Source: Flammula alnicola (lineage: Eukaryota; Basidiomycota; Agaricomycetes; Agaricales; Strophariaceae). From it: a stretch of 12,462 nt of DNA. Position numbers and translations under genes: made by a program. The notes under the pieces are model-generated. The model searched no databases. It was not told the origin of the DNA and saw only the letters and a program-made list of their open reading frames with translations. This document shows, in pieces, positions 8,110-12,462 of the stretch; positions within the stretch are counted from its first letter, which is position 1, and each line of letters begins with the position of its first letter. The DNA is taken from assembly GCA_015499995.1 (NCBI GenBank), contig JADNRV010000810.1, forward strand, positions 1-12,462. Reading direction: 5' to 3'.

Positions 8110-11100
8110 ATGCCTTCAATGTCGACTGACATGGATGTCGACGTACTCCAGGAAGAAAAGGGTTCATCCAACTCGACTCTGGGCTGGGATCCTGTTCAGT
8201 TCCATCATGCCAGTGCGGTCCAGCTCTTCGGTCTCGATGGGCTCACAGTGGACATTTTCACCTACCAAGGCAAATACCCACCATACCTCAGCACAGTCCA
8301 CACTCCAGTCTACCAACTCGCTTCTTTTCGCCATGAGCTCCGTCTGTCGACTCTGCTGCCTGAATTGGCAAAGACACCTTTTGATCAGTTCGTCCTTGCA
8401 AACGCCATGTTGACGCGCCAGGTATGTCATTTATAACATCTCGACAGTGCTCAGCGGCTCACGATAGACTTTTAGAGTTTCTCCCTACCAGGCGGGCATG
8501 GCGCAGGCCTACACTTCGAGGCTGACCTCCGATTGGACGAGTCGTGCGGCGAACTTCATGACCTCCTCAGTCAGGTCTTGGGTGTCAAGGATCCAGCGCT
8601 GCACATGTACTGCGGTCTTGGGCTCACCCAGGACTGGAGAGAGCCCTTGCGCGTAGATTCATTCACGCTTGAGGGCACATTCCCTGAAATCCTCGTGCCG
8701 ACCCCTTGCGAGGGCGTCACAATGACAAGCATTGGGGTTCGCGTCCTTGGCTTCGAGACCACATCATACAACAAGGACGGATCACTTTCGCTGGGAATGG
8801 ATTATGGCTTTGCCATTTTCGGAACCTTAGAGCTTGAATCGCCAAAATGGAAAGGTCCGGTGGAGTTGGCCTATGAAATCTCTAAAATTTCCTCCGTCCT
8901 TGCACTTTCCGCGGTTGTCATGTGCGATTGGGAGGATGCGTTCGGCGTTCCAAAACTTATTGTGAGCTTTTGTGCAATTCTTCTGTTTGTCACCACTCTC
9001 ATCCTTTCAGCTCCGGAACGTTGGTCTTGGGGCGCAGGTTGACCTTGGTAAGCCGCTATTTGCGTTGACCTTTGAGGTTTCCGCGACCCTTGAAGCGGGT
9101 GTCAATATTTTCTCCTTATTCGGCTCGTTCTCTATGGGTGGCCAATTTTCCGTCATTGCCTCACTCGAGCACCTGGACTGGGATGGGCTCATGGACATAT
9201 ACGAGCACTTCTTCGACGAGCGGATTCCTGCTCCGGACGTGCAGCTGAAGCTCAACCGGGCAACACTGAAGATCTCAAATGATGGATTCATGATTGACAT
9301 TGACCACCTCGCAATCGATGACTTTCCGCCGGCGAGTGGAACATTAGAGATCGGGAAACACGGCTTTTTCCTCCGTGCCGCGCTTGAGGGCGAGGTCGTG
9401 ACCATCGACGATTTCCATCTATCAAACCCATTGATCCAGATATCCTGTGCCCGCTCGCAGGGGTCCACCAAGACGGACGTTGTCCTTTCAGGCGACTTCA
9501 GCTGGGAAGGCTTCACGCTGAAGATTGACCTCCACCTTTACACCTCGCCGGACGAAGGCGACGACTCGCTTGAATATACTGTCTGCGGGCAGTTTGTGCT
9601 TGACGACGCAGGCAGCGGCATTCGGTTCGACAAGCTCGTCCCTGCACTCGAAAAATGCTCCTTAGGCGGCGTGACTCTGGATGGCGCTGCCTTGATTGTT
9701 GCATCCAGAGACGATCCAGGCATTCCCACCTCAATGAGCACGAGGTACCCTATCCGGCAAGGTAAATGATGCCTATTCACTAAGATTTCGCTGTGCTCAT
9801 TGCTATCATATTCAGGCTTCTTTGTTTGTGCAGTCATTGGTCATCTCGAAGTGCTATCATCGATCATGGGTGGTAGTCACCCACAGCTCTCGCTCGCAGC
9901 GGGGTGGCAGAAGGACGTCGGTTTCATGCTCGCAATCCGAGCCGATGGCCTTACAATCGACTTGGGCAATGGCGTCAAGACAGACCCCTTTGAGCTGAAG
10001 TAGTTCTCTCTGACAATCTGCCCTTCACCTTTGTTGCGGAATTAGTGTCGAAATGGCAAACCAGTCTCCACTCCACTTCCTTCTGGATTGCGCACTTGAG
10101 CCGAAAGGAGGAGAGATCACCCTGACTGGCGCCATGGTGGGCATGTGGGAGAATCCGTTCGGGTTGAGCAAGCAGCTGAAGATCGGTAATGATCCTCTCC
10201 GTCTCTTTTCTTGCGGCAGGTACTCCATCTGGCTTCGCCATCGCCGGCAAGATTGTATCTGGCAAGACGAAGCTTGACGTCAAATTGTTCGTCAGTAAAG
10301 ATCCTTCCAGTAAGTCTTAGTTTCACAACTTTTATTCAAGGGGATTGAGAGTTCCCACTACAGAGGTCTTCGCATACTTCGACGTGGAGAATTTGGGGGT
10401 CAAGGAGATTACTGACGTTGTCAGGACCTTGATTGGATATGATCTTCCGGAGGCAAGCGATATTTTATCATGGGCAAACGATGTTCACTAACAGCAAAAA
10501 AAATTAGCCGCCCGACGTTATCCGATTTGACAAAGTTGAGCTTTATGCATGCCCATCGGGTGCGCTCATCATGGACAAGCTATACCCGCGCGGGTTCTCC
10601 TTTTAGTACGTTCAACATTCAGAACATCTGGTGCCGGTCGTCTAACTTTCATCTTGTGTCAGTTCCAAGATGACTATCTTTTCCAAGGTGGCTCAAGTTA
10701 AGGTTGTCATCGGCGATGGTGGGCTGGAAATTGAGGGCTCGTTTGAAGAGTTCACGCTCGGACCGCTCACCGTGACCGGAAATAAAGAGGGCAAGGCATC
10801 GTTCAGTGCAGCCCTCACCCGCACCAAGCAGAGCGGGAAGATCGATGGCGTCATCGCTATTGCAGGGGCACGTGCAGAGCTATATGCCAACTTCGAGTTG
10901 CGTCCGAACTTTACGTTTGCCTTTCACTTCCTCCTTTGCCTCGGAGATCTCTTTTTCATCAAGGTCAATGCCGGGCCCGAGTCGGAATTCCATCCAGGCT
11001 CCTGCAACATATCATCAAAGCGTTACATCCTTGAGGCGGACTTCCACCAAGAGATCCTTGCTCGTGTGCGTCAGGAGGTATCACGCAAGATCAAGGATGA

Positions 11101-12124
11101 GGCAGAGGTAGTGGAGGCCAAGGCGCGAGACCTTCGCAATAAGATCCAGGCTGAGAAGGAGCAGTTCCGTGACACTGTACAGTCAGCCCGGAAAGGACTT
11201 GATCGCTGGGCGCGAGAAGGACGCATTGGTGATTGGGAACGACAGCGATTCATGGAAGCCGTCGCTCAGGTAGTCGAGGAGAACATCAAGCTGAACCCCG
11301 AGTCTATTCCCGACGACGCCGCCCACAACTTCAAAGACATGTCGACGGAGCTTCGAAATGCCCGATACGATTTCGAGCTGATCCAGCAGCAGTTCGACGA
11401 GGGCGTGCGTCAAGCAAAGGAGGAACTCTACAAGACACCACTGCCCAACTTCCTCATTGACTTTTCAGGCAGTATCGTGCGCAAGATTTGCCGGTAGCCC
11501 ACGACGACCTCCGCAGTGAGTTCAAGCCAAAGAGATCCGGTACCTTCGTGCACAGGCCCAGATGTCCATGCTCCTCATGGATCTCGTGCCAACTGAGCTG
11601 CGCGAAGACTTGAGCCGCATGTGAAGCAGCTCCAGTGGAAGCTCTTCCGCGAGGAACACAATGGGGTATTGGAGGACGTCTTTGAAGAGATTGACGGCTT
11701 CTTGAAGGACATCCTGGCGGCCATCGCGGATCTTATGCTTGGCATCGCTGACAGCGTTGGAAGCCTGCTTTACGACGTTGCAGACGGCACGGTCCAGCTC
11801 GCGAACGATGCCATCCAATCCACGCTCAAGTTCGCCAATGGGGTCCTCACCAATCTGCTCAGCCTACTTGACATCACTGATATCCACCTGAAGGGCGCGC
11901 TTGGCGAGCTCAGATGGCTTGTCATTTGAGGCAACCGTCAAGGGCTTACTCAGGGGCGAATACTTCGATTTCACCGTGAGATTGCACATCTCGGATTTCT
12001 GGTCTTTTATTCGAGCTGTGTTCGAATGGTCAGCTATGCTTGTTCCTGCCTTGACTTGACCTCTTGCTGATGGCTTGATATCCTTTTCAGGTTGTTCGAA
12101 TATTTGAAGAGCCATGTCCTTTAG
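8110..12124 (+). CDS. Large beta-repeat / helical protein (~1180 aa, 10 exons), 3' end with apparent frame breaks
   Basis: Exons: 8110-8421, 8476-8961, 9011-9761, 9816-9999, 10046-10185, 10220-10309, 10364-10452, 10508-10605, 10663-12028 and 12091-12124 (stop TAG). Phases match at every junction. Residues 1 to about 830 alternate hydrophobic and polar residues in short strands with many Gly/Asp turns, a beta-rich pattern. A motif W-[RE]-x-[PA]-[LF]-x-[VL], each time followed by strand-like residues, recurs at W158, W256 and W612. From about 845 on, the protein is helical and highly charged (VRQEVSRKIKDEAEVVEAKA), then amphipathic near the end (ILAAIADLMLGIADSVGSLL). There is no signal peptide or clear membrane span. 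The family is unknown to me; large fungal/bacterial beta-repeat proteins such as DUF6603 types are a candidate to test. In exon 9 the reading frame must shift near 11495, 11524, 11617 and 11912, so the gene may be a recent pseudogene or carry assembly errors. Confidence 0.72.
10186..10219 (+). other. Candidate 34-nt intron (exon 5/6 of the 8110 gene)
   Basis: The sequence starts GTAATGAT, is pyrimidine-rich, and ends TTGCGGCAG. Removing it joins ...KQLKI-G-TPSGFAIAGKI in frame; reading through gives a stop after about 30 more codons. It is well below the 46-62 nt of the other introns in this gene, with no clear branch site. The alternative is a one-base frame error with retained sequence. Confidence 0.5.
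10453..10507 (+). other. GC-AG intron (exon 7/8 of the 8110 gene)
   Basis: The donor is GAG|GCAAGC, the branch site is CACTAAC and the acceptor is AAATTAG, for a length of 55 nt. Splicing keeps phase 0 and joins ...GYDLPE to PPDVIRFDKVELYA. No GT donor nearby gives an open join. GCAAG after AG is the typical context of functional GC-AG introns. Confidence 0.75.
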
Positions 12125-12462
12125 TCATTGACATGACAACCGCCCCACCCGAAAACCACGATGCTGTACCTTTCCTTTCTCTCAGCCCAGTCTTTGTCAG
12201 CGCCACGATTCCAATTTACTCGCAGCACAGTGTACGTTAATATCAGGTTTGAACTCAAGTGTAGGACTCTTAAATTCCGAGTAATTTCGAGTTCTCGAGC
12301 GTTTCTGTCAATTCTCAAAAGGTTGGTAGTATATATATCTGTTGTGCTCTCGTATTAATCAGTGCACAGAGTCAACTCACTAAATATTGAGATATGAAAG
12401 AGATAATTAGACCTATAGAGCCCTCCAAGTCAAATGAGAATGGTCTCGTAAACCGGACTCTA
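12125..12462. other. Right-end non-coding region
   Basis: This stretch follows the stop codon of the 8110 gene. It should hold its terminator, but no clear polyadenylation signal stands out. Short open frames (for example 12161-12358) are not convincing. Most of the notable content is repeat copy R2. Confidence 0.5.
12256..12402 (+). repeat. Dispersed repeat copy R2
   Basis: This is the partner of 3692-3843, in direct orientation, about 8.5 kb away. It is more AT-rich than R1: at roughly ten aligned sites R1 has C and R2 has T, in CpG, CpA and CpC contexts, while I find no site with the reverse change. It begins about 130 bp past the stop codon of the 8110 gene. It may continue beyond 12402, but the alignment becomes unclear there. 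Confidence 0.75.

Noticed and set aside
1..12462. CRISPR array, tRNA, rRNA or transposase gene
   Set aside because: No regularly spaced repeats, no cloverleaf with conserved B-box-like sequence, no rRNA landmarks and no transposase or reverse transcriptase motifs were seen on either strand.

Overview
The window looks like nuclear DNA from an intron-rich filamentous fungus, most likely a basidiomycete (Agaricomycetes-like). Almost every coding block is cut by introns of about 46-76 nt. Most have GTRNGN-type donors, many have CTNAC/CTGAT branch sites, and most have YAG acceptors. Phases had to be matched by hand to recover the genes, because no long ORF covers any gene by itself. I found four protein genes and no RNA genes, CRISPR arrays or intact transposons.

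Layout. (1) 1-123, minus: the first coding exon of a phosphomannomutase (SEC53/PMM type), recognised by its HAD motif FDVDGTLSPARQ; the rest lies outside the window. (2) 124-1437: non-coding, GC-rich, with degenerate GGTGCGA-type repeats and a two-unit 41/42-bp tandem repeat. (3) 1438-2725, minus: a 6-exon gene for a predicted secreted, His/Lys/Ala-rich protein of 322 aa, with TATA box and likely 5'UTR introns upstream (to about 2994). (4) 2995-3939: non-coding; holds one copy (R1) of a dispersed repeat. (5) 3940-7103, minus: a roughly 12-exon gene for a protein of about 803 aa, acidic near the N-terminus and with basic stretches; family not recognised. (6) 7104-8109: shared upstream region of the divergent genes. 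(7) 8110-12124, plus: a 10-exon gene for a protein of about 1180 aa with a beta-rich, internally repetitive N-terminal two thirds and a helical C-terminal third. It contains a 34-nt intron, a GC-AG intron and several apparent frame breaks at its 3' end. (8) 12125-12462: non-coding, with the second repeat copy (R2) in the same orientation as R1.

The genes do not form an obvious pathway. The phosphomannomutase is housekeeping (GDP-mannose supply for glycosylation). The three other genes look lineage-restricted. The divergent pair (5)+(7) is bracketed by direct repeats R1 and R2, which differ almost only by C-to-T changes in one direction. That bracket, the damaged 3' end of gene (7) and the modular His-rich protein are the items most worth a second look. 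No complete new system can be claimed from sequence alone.
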